Shown here: positions 1-6,782 of the stretch, in pieces
How positions within the stretch are numbered: the stretch's first letter is position 1
Layout: each line of letters opens with the position of its first letter
Origin: a virus
IMG/VR virus record: IMGVR_UViG_3300025280_000115
Span: 1-30,159 of that record
Direction: 5' to 3' (one strand)
Length of the DNA stretch: 30,159 bases
Made by a program: the position numbers and the translations under genes
Notes under the pieces: generated by a model
Databases searched by the model: none
What the model was told of the DNA's origin: nothing
What the model saw: only the letters and a program-made list of their open reading frames with translations

Positions 1-280
1 ATCGTGGGAATGGCGCGAAGGAATGCCAGGCGATGGAGATATGCCTGATTATTTTCACAAGGGCACGTTTAAAAACATTGAGGCTCAAGCTGCAGGCTAC
101 TCGAAACTGCTTAAGGATTTCCATAGCCGGCTGGGCGGATTTACAGGCGCACCCGAAAACTATGATTTTAAATTATCCGATGACATGGTTGAGAAGGGTG
201 TAACTTTTGATACCGAGAATCCATACTTCAAGGACTTTGCAGTTAGGGCAAAAGAATTGAACATGAGCCAAGACACATTT
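1..280. repeat. Left copy of the near-identical window ends
   Basis: Bases 1-280 align without gaps to 29880-30159. I count 14 mismatches, all between about positions 49 and 154; the last ~126 bases are identical. Only two mismatches change an amino acid (Asp to Glu and Ala to Glu), the rest being synonymous. This fits a circular genome whose contig ends came from two close strain variants, rather than a true duplication. Confidence 0.85.
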
Positions 281-724
281 TCAGAGATGTGCAAGATGTG
301 GGCGAACTCAAATCATGCCACTGCAGAAGCAGATGATGCTCTTTTTATCGAAAATTACAATCTGATGATTGAGCAAGAAGAAGCAGCTCTTGGAGCTGAA
401 GAGGCTCAAGCATTTGATCATGCGGTGCAACGAGCAGCTAACCTACCTGGAGTTTCTCAAGCAGGATTAGAGCAGATCATGGATTCGATTTGTACAGCAG
501 ATGCTGCAAGAGTTATGACCGCACTTATTAGCAACACAGGTCTCAGCACTGTGCCATCCGATGCTCATGTTGGTCAAGATGTATCTCACGAAGACCTTAT
601 GCAACGTCTGCAGGAGGTTCGTTCAATGTCGGGACCTGCTAGGGCGATGGCCGAAAAAAAGTTGAACGCAGACTATGCTAAACTATTTCCGGGCAATCGT
701 GAGTTTGGGGGTTACAATTCGTGA
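2..724 (+). CDS. Capsid scaffolding/assembly protein, 3' part
   Basis: This is the C-terminal 240 residues of a protein whose start lies at 29755 if the window is circular, giving 282 residues in all. It is helix-rich and acidic, with a GAPENYDF segment typical of podovirus scaffold proteins. Such proteins guide major capsid subunits into a procapsid around the portal and are then lost. Its place after the portal and a Bbp19-like gene fits. An internal ATG at 23 is not the real start, because the frame is open to the window edge and continues cleanly from 29755. The major capsid gene, normally next, is 1.7 kb away because the partition island intervenes. Confidence 0.75.
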   Translation, partial: SWEWREGMPGDGDMPDYFHKGTFKNIEAQAAGYSKLLKDFHSRLGGFTGAPENYDFKLSDDMVEKGVTFDTENPYFKDFAVRAKELNMSQDTFSEMCKMWANSNHATAEADDALFIENYNLMIEQEEAALGAEEAQAFDHAVQRAANLPGVSQAGLEQIMDSICTADAARVMTALISNTGLSTVPSDAHVGQDVSHEDLMQRLQEVRSMSGPARAMAEKKLNADYAKLFPGNREFGGYNS

Positions 725-737
725 TAGACGAACTCAT

Positions 738-769
738 GTCAGGCGCTTGTTTTCTCCTTGTCGCCTGAC
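738..769. terminator. Hairpin after scaffold gene
   Basis: GTCAGGCG at 738-745 is the perfect reverse complement of CGCCTGAC at 762-769, with a 16-base loop. No T-tract follows on either strand, so it is not a classical intrinsic terminator. Its position just after the scaffold stop suggests transcript ending or stabilisation. Confidence 0.4.
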
Positions 770-791
770 GTAACCCCCTCTTGTGCAAAGC

Positions 792-847
792 GGGTAGTAG
801 TTGTTAAGAAAATGGGTGTATCACTGATACCCTGTTGGCTGCTACCC
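792..847 (+). other. Nested stem structure, possible structured RNA
   Basis: GGGTAGTAG at 792-800 pairs over nine positions (one G-U) with CTGCTACCC at 839-847. Inside, GGGT at 814-817 can pair with ACCC at 829-832, and ATC/GAT pairs close a small loop. A pyrimidine-rich stretch follows. It could be a terminator, a processing site or a small RNA. Confidence 0.35.
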
Positions 848-1001
848 TCTTTCACTTTTGGTTAGCTTTTTGATCGCTCCCCTACTACGAAAATTTTGGG
901 TACGTCCAAACCGCCCTAGACCGTGGTTAACGTTCGGAGTCAGACGAACACGATCGATAGGGCGATTTGTAACAACAAGTTTAGACTAATTAGCGGTGAA
1001 T

Positions 1002-1301
1002 CTAACCGCACAATTTTAGTTCAGACTCCAGCATTTCTTTCTGTTCTTGTCTGGCTTGGGCGCGCTCCATCTTTCGTTGTGTTAGAGGAATCCAATCTTC
1101 AGGTTGCGTTATCCTTTGCCTATTTCTTTTAGCGTCTTCGATAAGATTTTGCTGATTAACTCTTTCTCTAGTGAGACCAGATTTAACGGCATCGATCAAT
1201 GCGAAGACAGCCACACTAAAAATTAGACACCCAGCGACATGTAGAATGACAACTCCAGTGTGTCCAAAATTAACGAGCATGTAGTGGTGCATCTTAAACA
1301 T
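1002..1301 (-). CDS. Small single-span membrane protein of the partition operon
   Basis: The product has 99 residues and I do not recognise its family. Near the N-terminus, about residues 13-37 form one hydrophobic segment (VVILHVAGCLIFSVAVFALI), followed by a charged, helix-prone C-terminal half rich in Glu, Arg and Gln. It probably sits in the inner membrane with the tail in the cytoplasm. The start at 1301 is chosen because AAGGAG lies at the right distance; a longer in-frame start at 1349 lacks such a site. The first codons overlap the end of the preceding ribbon-helix-helix gene by 8 bases, so the two are probably translationally coupled. It is the last gene of the par operon; a membrane role in partition is only a guess. 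Confidence 0.6.
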   Translation of the reverse strand: MFKMHHYMLVNFGHTGVVILHVAGCLIFSVAVFALIDAVKSGLTRERVNQQNLIEDAKRNRQRITQPEDWIPLTQRKMERAQARQEQKEMLESELKLCG

Positions 1302-1527
1302 TTTGCTTCTCCTTAACTTTGGCATCTGTATGCCTGGATGCCTTGGCATCTGTATTCATCAGATCAAATCCAGCAAGAAGTGTCTCCATCATGGTGCACT
1401 TATTGTCCAGACAATACTGTTTGATCTCCTTCCATTTCTCGGTTGGGATGCGCAAAGATGTCCTCGTAGTTTTTGGCTTCCCAGCCATGATTTTATCTAT
1501 TTGGTTAATTGATGGCCGTAAGCTCAT
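1294..1527 (-). CDS. Small ribbon-helix-helix partition partner of ParA
   Basis: The product has 77 residues. After a short tail comes a basic strand and helix pattern (TSLRIPTEKWKEIKQYCLDN, about residues 22-41), then a second helix to about residue 58. This is the layout of ribbon-helix-helix DNA-binding proteins, which pair with short ParA ATPases in type Ib partition systems (ParG-like). The start at 1527 has a strong AGGAG site six bases upstream and overlaps the end of parA by 23 bases; an internal ATG at 1488 lacks such a site. The C-terminal tail contains TDAK twice, encoded by copies of the same 8-bp DNA repeat that lies upstream of parA. I infer that the protein binds the repeats, represses the operon and loads ParA. 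Fold-level identification only. Confidence 0.65.
   Translation of the reverse strand: MSLRPSINQIDKIMAGKPKTTRTSLRIPTEKWKEIKQYCLDNKCTMMETLLAGFDLMNTDAKASRHTDAKVKEKQNV
1319..1350. repeat. Second cluster of GATGCC-type 8-bp units
   Basis: Four adjacent 8-base units (TTGGCATC, TGTATGCC, TGGATGCC, TTGGCATC) carry GATGCC or near-matches in both orientations, on the same 8-base spacing as the array at 2197-2284. They lie inside the 3' end of the ribbon-helix-helix gene. Confidence 0.6.
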
Positions 1528-2164
1528 TTTTCTCTCCTGCTAATATTTGTTCTAACTCTAAGCACACATGCTCAATCTCAAAATAGGTTTTGGATCCAGG
1601 AGTGTCTACCACAGACAATCCTCTTGATGCCAGACCTGCATAGCTCACTCTCTGGTTGATGCATGCTGAGAAGGCATCAATTTCTAATTCTCTGATAGCC
1701 ACTTTCGAATCATTATAGATATTAGTTCGTTCATTCACCCGATTAAAAAGTGTGTATACATGAGGCCTACCTGTCAGCTTTTGCCTTGACTTGGCAGCCA
1801 TGGCGATAGATTCAGTTCCCCAAAGATCTAAGTTACCAGGCTGCAAAGGAATAATAACAATGTCAGAGTGGATAATTATTTCTACCGACAATCCATCCAG
1901 ACCTGTTTTCCCTCCACCATCGACAAATATATAGTCAGCTTGCTTTGACAGTTTAGCCAATGTATCGATGGATTTAGGTGTGTGTAGAGACAAAAGTGGG
2001 ACTCTTAGATTCGACATTGTATGCCAGTCAGACAAGCTGCCCTGGACGTCAGTATCGACTAAGATCACAGATTTGTTTAACACTTTAGCAAAGTAAGCTG
2101 CAAAATTGCAGGTGAGGGTAGTTTTGCCAACTCCACCCTTCTCGTTTAAAAAAGATACAATCAT
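1505..2164 (-). CDS. parA: ParA-family partition ATPase
   Basis: The product has 219 residues, the short form without an N-terminal DNA-binding domain, as in type Ib partition systems. The deviant Walker A motif is EKGGVGKTT (residues 8-16), with the signature lysine K9 and K14. Walker A' is VDTDVQGS around D37, and the Walker B-like strand is YIFVDGGG with D82. VIIPLQPGNLDLWG follows, typical of the family. ParA dimers bind ATP and nonspecific nucleoid DNA and move cargo plasmids carrying the partner-centromere complex. The start at 2164 has AAGGAG upstream. It is transcribed from a consensus promoter inside a repeat array, against the direction of the neighbouring head genes. VirC1/MinD-like relatives look similar, but the small DNA-binding gene downstream favours partition. 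Confidence 0.9.
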   Translation of the reverse strand: MIVSFLNEKGGVGKTTLTCNFAAYFAKVLNKSVILVDTDVQGSLSDWHTMSNLRVPLLSLHTPKSIDTLAKLSKQADYIFVDGGGKTGLDGLSVEIIIHSDIVIIPLQPGNLDLWGTESIAMAAKSRQKLTGRPHVYTLFNRVNERTNIYNDSKVAIRELEIDAFSACINQRVSYAGLASRGLSVVDTPGSKTYFEIEHVCLELEQILAGEKNELTAIN

Positions 2165-2190
2165 AGTTTTCTCCTTGTTATGACTCTTAG

Positions 2191-2220
2191 ATTATAGATG
2201 CCTAGATGCCTGGGTGTCAA
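2191..2220 (-). promoter_or_regulatory. Consensus sigma-70 promoter of the par operon
   Basis: Read on the - strand, TTGACA (2215-2220) and TATAAT (2191-2196) are both perfect consensus hexamers separated by 18 bases. The spacer is made of two GATGCC repeat units. A protein bound to the array would cover the promoter, suggesting autorepression of parA. Confidence 0.85.
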
Positions 2221-2284
2221 GATGCCAAGATGCCAGGATGCCAAGATGCTTAGATGCTTAGAAATACTTATGCTTAGATGTGTC
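2197..2284. repeat. parS: 8-bp tandem repeat array, probable centromere and operator
   Basis: About eleven consecutive units keep a strict 8-base period. Starting at 2197 they read GATGCCTA, GATGCCTG, GGTGTCAA, GATGCCAA, GATGCCAG, GATGCCAA, GATGCTTA, GATGCTTA, then three weaker ones. The third unit departs from consensus exactly where it forms the -35 box of the parA promoter. Tandem short sites upstream of parA are how ribbon-helix-helix partition proteins bind their centromeres. Confidence 0.8.
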
Positions 2285-2465
2285 TAGTGAAAGCATTTGT
2301 GTCATGTGAAATAAATGTTGAATCATTTTTGTTCTTAATATAGTATTAAGCATGGAGAACGCACCGCGACAACTTCACTTTTTGCGGTCATTTGAAAGAA
2401 GAATCCAGCTGGGAACAACTTCAGAAATTTGACATTAATCTTAATCAAATTTATGGAGAACTGCT
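2285..2465 (+). promoter_or_regulatory. Leader region of the capsid operon
   Basis: This stretch separates the par array from the major capsid start and holds no gene. A weak promoter candidate is TTGAAT (2318-2323) with TAGTAT (2341-2346), spacing 17. A second TTGACA at 2429-2434 runs directly into TTAATCTTAA (2435-2444), a 10-mer also found at 25072-25081 ahead of the other late operon. The capsid gene needs its own promoter here because the par genes run the opposite way. Confidence 0.4.
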
Positions 2466-3299
2466 ATGCCAGCATCATTAAGTAATGTCGCCATCCAACA
2501 GTTCCATGATGTATTTACCAATGTTTACCAGGCTGCTGCAATGTTAGGCAACACCACTCAGAGCGTCTATGGCGCTCGTGGCGATGCGTACAAGTGGCCA
2601 GTGCAGGGTGATACAGTAATGGAAGAACGTGGCGCATATCAATCCCTAGTGCCTGTGAGTGACCTTGACTACGAACAGATCACTACTACGTTTAAAGACT
2701 TCGTACTAAATCTACCTTTAGATATTTTTCAGCAGGCTGAATTATTAACCGATGTGTTAAGCAATCTTGGCTCTGTTCATGCGAAGGCCGCTGGTCGTCG
2801 TGAAGATCAGAGTGTTTTGAATGCTCTCGACGCAGCTGTCGGAACAGGAACTATTGCCGACGGCGGTACTAATCTTTCAGTTGCTAAACTTACAGAAGCA
2901 GCCGCTATCCTTGATGAACAAAATGTTGACCCTCAGGATAGATATTTAGCCATGACACCTAGCCAGTTACAGGCTTTGTTGGGCGAAGATAAGCCAACCA
3001 ATACTTTATATGTTAATACACGTAATTTAATGGATGGTCAGGTTGAGTCTCTATGTGGCTTCCAAATCTACACCTTAGGAACGCGCGCAGAAGGCGGACT
3101 TCCAAAAGCTGGAAACATCCGTACTTGTTTCGCATGGCAGCGTACATCGATGGGCAGAGTGTACAGTATGACACCCGTTACAGAAATCGAGTGGTCAGCA
3201 CCTCACCAATCGTGGTTAACCATCAGCCGCATGCGTTTGGGATCCTCGGCCTTATTGCCGAAGGGTATTGTTAAAATCGATTGTGATGAATCTGTTTAA
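2466..3299 (+). CDS. Major capsid protein
   Basis: The product has 277 residues and forms the icosahedral head shell. The sequence begins with a helical N-arm (FHDVFTNVYQAAAMLG) followed by KWPVQGD, then a long helix-rich middle with DEQNVDPQDRYLAMTPSQLQ and a beta-rich C-terminal part (MTPVTEIEWS...RMRLGSSALLP). This layout is typical of podovirus capsid proteins of the HK97 fold, and the short length fits a small head. GGAG lies seven bases before the ATG. The decoration-type protein and tail genes follow. I see no protease, so maturation by cleavage is unlikely. Confidence 0.8.
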   Translation: MPASLSNVAIQQFHDVFTNVYQAAAMLGNTTQSVYGARGDAYKWPVQGDTVMEERGAYQSLVPVSDLDYEQITTTFKDFVLNLPLDIFQQAELLTDVLSNLGSVHAKAAGRREDQSVLNALDAAVGTGTIADGGTNLSVAKLTEAAAILDEQNVDPQDRYLAMTPSQLQALLGEDKPTNTLYVNTRNLMDGQVESLCGFQIYTLGTRAEGGLPKAGNIRTCFAWQRTSMGRVYSMTPVTEIEWSAPHQSWLTISRMRLGSSALLPKGIVKIDCDESV

Positions 3300-3314
3300 T
3301 CTGGGAGAAGAATA

Positions 3315-3995
3315 ATGGCTTTTAATACTCAAAAATTCGTTCGCACTTCTGCTGGTGAGTACAGTAATGACCAAGTACAGGCAGATTTTAAATACAACGG
3401 TACGGCAGAAAATACAAAAGCTGAAATTATCGCAGCTGATTATTTCTTGCCTATTTACTCTCAGCTTGCTGTTGGTAGTATCATTAACTTTTCAGCAAGT
3501 GATGCTGTGATGACTTTGGCATACGTAACTGCTGTAAGTTCCACCACAGTAACCATCTCTGAAATCACTGAGACATTGCCTCCGGGTTCTGTTGATACTG
3601 CTGATTTGGCAGATCTGTGTGTTACTACACCAAAAATTGCTTTGCTTGCTGTGACTAACGCACAGATGGCAGCTGGTGCAGCTTTAGCTAACTTAGCTCC
3701 TGCTTCTGTTACCGGCGCTAAAATTGCTGCAGCAACTGTTACTGCTACGAATATTGCAGCAACTGTTGGTATCAAAGTTCTAAGTGGTGGAGGCGCAGCA
3801 ACTGCTGCAACATCTACTGCTTTTACTGTTACTGGAACTTTAGCAACGGATAAAGCATATGCAACTATGACTGCTGGTTTTTCGCAGCCTATAGTTGGAG
3901 TTGTATGTACTGCTAATACTGTAACTGTACATTATGCAGCAGCAGCCTTAGTTACTGATACAGTCGACATTTCTGTATTCAGAGGTGCAGCATAA
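3315..3995 (+). CDS. Probable head decoration/head fibre protein
   Basis: The product has 226 residues, starting 15 bases after the capsid stop with GGGAG as ribosome-binding site. It is low in charged residues and very rich in Ala, Thr and Val. Residues about 95-155 show imperfect repeats of a beta-helix-like kind (VDTADLADLCVTTPKIA, VTNAQMAAGAALANLAPASV, VTGAKIAAATVTATNIAA). Such repeats occur in phage head fibres and decoration proteins. The last ~70 residues look like a small beta-sandwich. The role is inferred from position immediately after the major capsid gene and from composition; a fibre-like appendage elsewhere is possible. Confidence 0.55.
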   Translation: MAFNTQKFVRTSAGEYSNDQVQADFKYNGTAENTKAEIIAADYFLPIYSQLAVGSIINFSASDAVMTLAYVTAVSSTTVTISEITETLPPGSVDTADLADLCVTTPKIALLAVTNAQMAAGAALANLAPASVTGAKIAAATVTATNIAATVGIKVLSGGGAATAATSTAFTVTGTLATDKAYATMTAGFSQPIVGVVCTANTVTVHYAAAALVTDTVDISVFRGAA

Positions 3996-4010
3996 TAAAA
4001 AAGAATAAAG

Positions 4011-4033
4011 ATTGTTAAGGCTTGCTTAACAAT
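4011..4033. other. Perfect 9-bp stem-loop
   Basis: ATTGTTAAG (4011-4019) and CTTAACAAT (4025-4033) form a perfect stem with a five-base loop. Only the - strand has a T-rich stretch after it, so it is a poor terminator for the + strand head genes and may be an RNA-stability or processing element. Confidence 0.45.
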
Positions 4034-4061
4034 AATGGCTAAGATATATTGTCTCGGCTAA

Positions 4062-4075
4062 TCCGCGTAAGCGGA
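4062..4075 (+). other. Short hairpin with GTAA tetraloop
   Basis: TCCGC (4062-4066) and GCGGA (4071-4075) enclose GTAA, a GNRA-class tetraloop. It is the middle of three hairpins in the 139-base gap before the tail genes. Confidence 0.4.
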
Positions 4076-4085
4076 CTTTATGATG

Positions 4086-4122
4086 AAGGACGGAGGGTGG
4101 TGGCCCTCCATCCTTAATTTTA
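4086..4122 (+). terminator. GC-rich terminator or attenuator between head and tail genes
   Basis: AAGGA and GGAGGG (4086-4097) pair with CCCTCC and TCCTT (4104-4115), interrupted by one C/A mismatch, around a six-base loop. AATTTTAT follows. The weak T-tract suggests partial termination, which would keep tail transcripts below capsid transcripts. Confidence 0.65.
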
Positions 4123-4134
4123 TGAGGATTAGCA

Positions 4135-4698
4135 ATGGCCACAAAATTAGAAATTATAAACACAGCACTTTCTTATCTCGGCAACTTGCAAGTTAATACT
4201 CTCGACCTGACCAATCCTATTTTAGCCTCGATGTCCAAAATCTATGATTTAATTAAGCCTGATGAATTAGCAGGCCATCCTTGGCACTTTGCCATGAAAT
4301 GGGTAGTACTGACACAAGATCCTGCATCGCCAGAAGACCCTAATTACGGTTTCACATATCATTTGCCAACAGATTATATCCAAGCGTGGAACACCTATCC
4401 GGGAAGCAATTACACTATCATCTCAGACAAGCTGGTCTATGCAAATAATGCACCACCTTGGAAGTGGTTATATGTGGCTGATGTTTTGGAAAGTATGTTT
4501 CCATCTTACTTTACTAAATTACTGAGCTTGTGTTTGGCTTCTGAATGCGCATTAGTAGTTACTGAAAATCCAAGTATTGCTCAATATTGGGAAGCTAAGG
4601 CGAATTCTCAACGCGTAATAGCTAGAAATAGAGATTACACAGCACAACCTAATCCATCTATTCGCGATAATCAGCTTTGGGCTTGGCATTTTGTCTAG
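4135..4698 (+). CDS. Tail tubular protein A (gp11-like adaptor)
   Basis: The product has 187 residues, close to T7 gp11 (196). The opening (MATKLEIINTALSYLGN) followed by a helical stretch with LAGHPWHFAMKW and then YHLPTDYIQAWN is typical of tail tubular protein A. The C-terminal helix carries AKANSQRVIARNRD. The protein forms a ring between the portal and the tail nozzle. The start has GAGG upstream. The nozzle gene follows after 11 bases, as in T7-like phages. Confidence 0.85.
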   Translation: MATKLEIINTALSYLGNLQVNTLDLTNPILASMSKIYDLIKPDELAGHPWHFAMKWVVLTQDPASPEDPNYGFTYHLPTDYIQAWNTYPGSNYTIISDKLVYANNAPPWKWLYVADVLESMFPSYFTKLLSLCLASECALVVTENPSIAQYWEAKANSQRVIARNRDYTAQPNPSIRDNQLWAWHFV

Positions 4699-4709
4699 GA
4701 GGCCATTAA

Positions 4710-6773
4710 ATGGGCGTAATAGTATCGAATCATGACTTTACCCGAGGTGAACTTGATCCTTCATTATTTGCTAGATCTGATCTAGTCTTCTACAACAAGG
4801 CGGCTAAGACTTGTAAGAACTTTATAGTATTGCCAGGTGGAGGCGTTAAAAAAAGATTTGGAACTACTCTATTTGATGATGTGGCCCTTACGGCAGGATC
4901 TGACCATTTCCAGCTCTTTTCTTGGAGAACTGAAGAAAAAGACTTTCTGATAATAGTGACAAACATAAATGCAGCAGGACTTCTCGTTGTAGACATTTCA
5001 GTCAGTCCTTTTGTTGTATCTACTTTCACTAACCCTTATCACGCTGATGTCAGCTCAAGAACTGTTCGAGGAGCTCAAAATCAGAACGAATTTGTTTTGA
5101 CCTCAGGTCCGGTTGGAATATTACAAATTATTTTCGATCCCACTGCTGGAACTGTTTCAACATCGACATATTCTTTCAAGAACCCTCCCGTTCACGATTT
5201 TGACAACAATTATGATGACTGGACTTTTGAAGTTTCACCTGTCGAAGTTACTGTGGGAACTGCCTATTCTACTCTTACTTGCACCGCAGGGACAGGGTGG
5301 GGTGGTTTAACTGCTGATTATGTTGGTGGTGTGTTCGAAGCCCTTGGACCTACAACATCTACCACAATAGGTCGTGCTAGGATCATTTCAGTTAATGTGC
5401 CTGCACAAACTGCGGACATTCAGGTCATTACTCCCTTCGCTCAAACATCTGCTGGTCCTCCAACAGTTGGCTCTTTTCCTGGGACTCAATGTTTCATCGC
5501 TCAACCTGCGTATAGTGCACATTTGGGATGGCCTAGAACCATCTCTTTCTTCGAGGACAGGCTTGTTTTAGCGGGATCTCAATCATTACCTCAATCGATT
5601 TTCCTAAGTGCAACGGGAGATTTTCGTGATTTTGATACCGGAACAGGTCTAGCTTCTGATTCAATCGCATATAGCATCGCTTCGGGATCTCAAGACGCTA
5701 TTCGGAATGTAGTATCTTCTAGAACATTGCAGATCTTCACTAATTCTTCAGAGATGTCTACGCCGGCTGCTGATTCGCAGGGAGCAACACCGTCGAACTT
5801 CTCTATTCGCGCACAAACTAATAATGGTTCGGAACTTTGCACTCCTGTTGTGCTTGATAACTCTACTCTCTATATTAAAAAAGGTGGTCGCGCTGTCATG
5901 GCTTATAACTATGATTACACAGTTGAGGCCTATAATTCTTCAGATGCATCTCTGCTGAGCAGTCATCTCATTAAAAACCCTATCGATATGTCTGCATATA
6001 CTGAGAATACGACGTTCGATGCAAATATATTGATCGGAATAGATGAGGACTTTAATTTGTTCCTCTATGAGACATATGTAGAGCAAAATGTTGCGGCCTG
6101 GTCCAGTACTGCAACAAAAGAAGGCAGCTGGAGAAATGTTTGCGCAGTTGGGGGAAGTGTATTTTTCATCACTTTGCGTAACTCGACATATCACCTTGAA
6201 GAATTGACTTGGGAAAGATGTTTAGATTTTACCAGTTCATATACGCCAGCAGCCTCAGGAGAGGCGACAATTCCTTGTGGTGCAACCTATGCAAATATGA
6301 CTGTTGATATCGTAACAGATGTAGAAGTCCTTCCTGATGGCGCTAATCAGGCTACCTATATTGGAACAAGTGAAACTGATGGGTCGGGCGATACTTTGCT
6401 TAGCTTTCCTTTGGACTCTACTAAAACCTATATTTTTGGCTATGGAATTGATAGTACTCTTGAAACTATGCCAGCTCATATTATGTCCCAAGCAGGAGAT
6501 ACTTTGTACACAAAGAAAACTATCTATAAGGTCTATATTGATTTCATGAATAGCTATCCTTTTAAGGCAAATGATGTAGAAATTCCTATGTCGCATCTAT
6601 ATACACCAGAATCAGGAGGGATACTTTTGGATGATCCAGTTCCACCTGTGAGCGGAATATTCGCTTTGCCAACAAATATCACAGGGTGGGGACGCAGAGT
6701 GTCTGCCACTTGCGAATCAGATAAGCCATTGCCCTTGACCATTCGCGGCGTGGCAGTAGAAATATCAGTTTAG
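4710..6773 (+). CDS. Tail tubular protein B (gp12-like nozzle)
   Basis: The product has 687 residues and is beta-rich throughout. The N-terminus (NHDFTRGELDPSLFARSDL, then YNKAAKTCKNFIVLPGGGVK) is the standard opening of podovirus nozzle proteins: a stretch calling for few hits of self, then a conserved NFIVLPGGG. Such proteins form the hexameric tube through which DNA leaves the virion. A segment near residue 280 (GWPRTISFFEDRLVLAGSQS) is also family-typical. GGAGG lies before the ATG. It is shorter than T7 gp12 (794 residues). Confidence 0.85.
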   Translation: MGVIVSNHDFTRGELDPSLFARSDLVFYNKAAKTCKNFIVLPGGGVKKRFGTTLFDDVALTAGSDHFQLFSWRTEEKDFLIIVTNINAAGLLVVDISVSPFVVSTFTNPYHADVSSRTVRGAQNQNEFVLTSGPVGILQIIFDPTAGTVSTSTYSFKNPPVHDFDNNYDDWTFEVSPVEVTVGTAYSTLTCTAGTGWGGLTADYVGGVFEALGPTTSTTIGRARIISVNVPAQTADIQVITPFAQTSAGPPTVGSFPGTQCFIAQPAYSAHLGWPRTISFFEDRLVLAGSQSLPQSIFLSATGDFRDFDTGTGLASDSIAYSIASGSQDAIRNVVSSRTLQIFTNSSEMSTPAADSQGATPSNFSIRAQTNNGSELCTPVVLDNSTLYIKKGGRAVMAYNYDYTVEAYNSSDASLLSSHLIKNPIDMSAYTENTTFDANILIGIDEDFNLFLYETYVEQNVAAWSSTATKEGSWRNVCAVGGSVFFITLRNSTYHLEELTWERCLDFTSSYTPAASGEATIPCGATYANMTVDIVTDVEVLPDGANQATYIGTSETDGSGDTLLSFPLDSTKTYIFGYGIDSTLETMPAHIMSQAGDTLYTKKTIYKVYIDFMNSYPFKANDVEIPMSHLYTPESGGILLDDPVPPVSGIFALPTNITGWGRRVSATCESDKPLPLTIRGVAVEISV

Positions 6774-6782
6774 GAGAGAATA

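Larger units (their letters stand above)
725..1001. other. Non-coding gap between convergent scaffold and partition genes
   Basis: No convincing gene is present. The gap lies between the scaffold stop (+) and the membrane-protein stop at 1002 (-). It holds two potential RNA structures, listed separately at 738-769 and 792-847. Nothing recognisable was seen from about 850 to 990. Confidence 0.6.

Noticed and set aside
993-1009. GCGGT/ACCGC hairpin as terminator of the par operon
   Set aside because: The stem is only five base pairs, overlaps the stop codon and has no T-tract.
923-1132. Small + strand ORF in the par region
   Set aside because: It lies antisense to the membrane-protein gene, has no good ribosome-binding site and looks like a shadow frame.
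2197-2284. Repeat array as a CRISPR
   Set aside because: Units are 8 bases with no unique spacers, and no cas genes are present.
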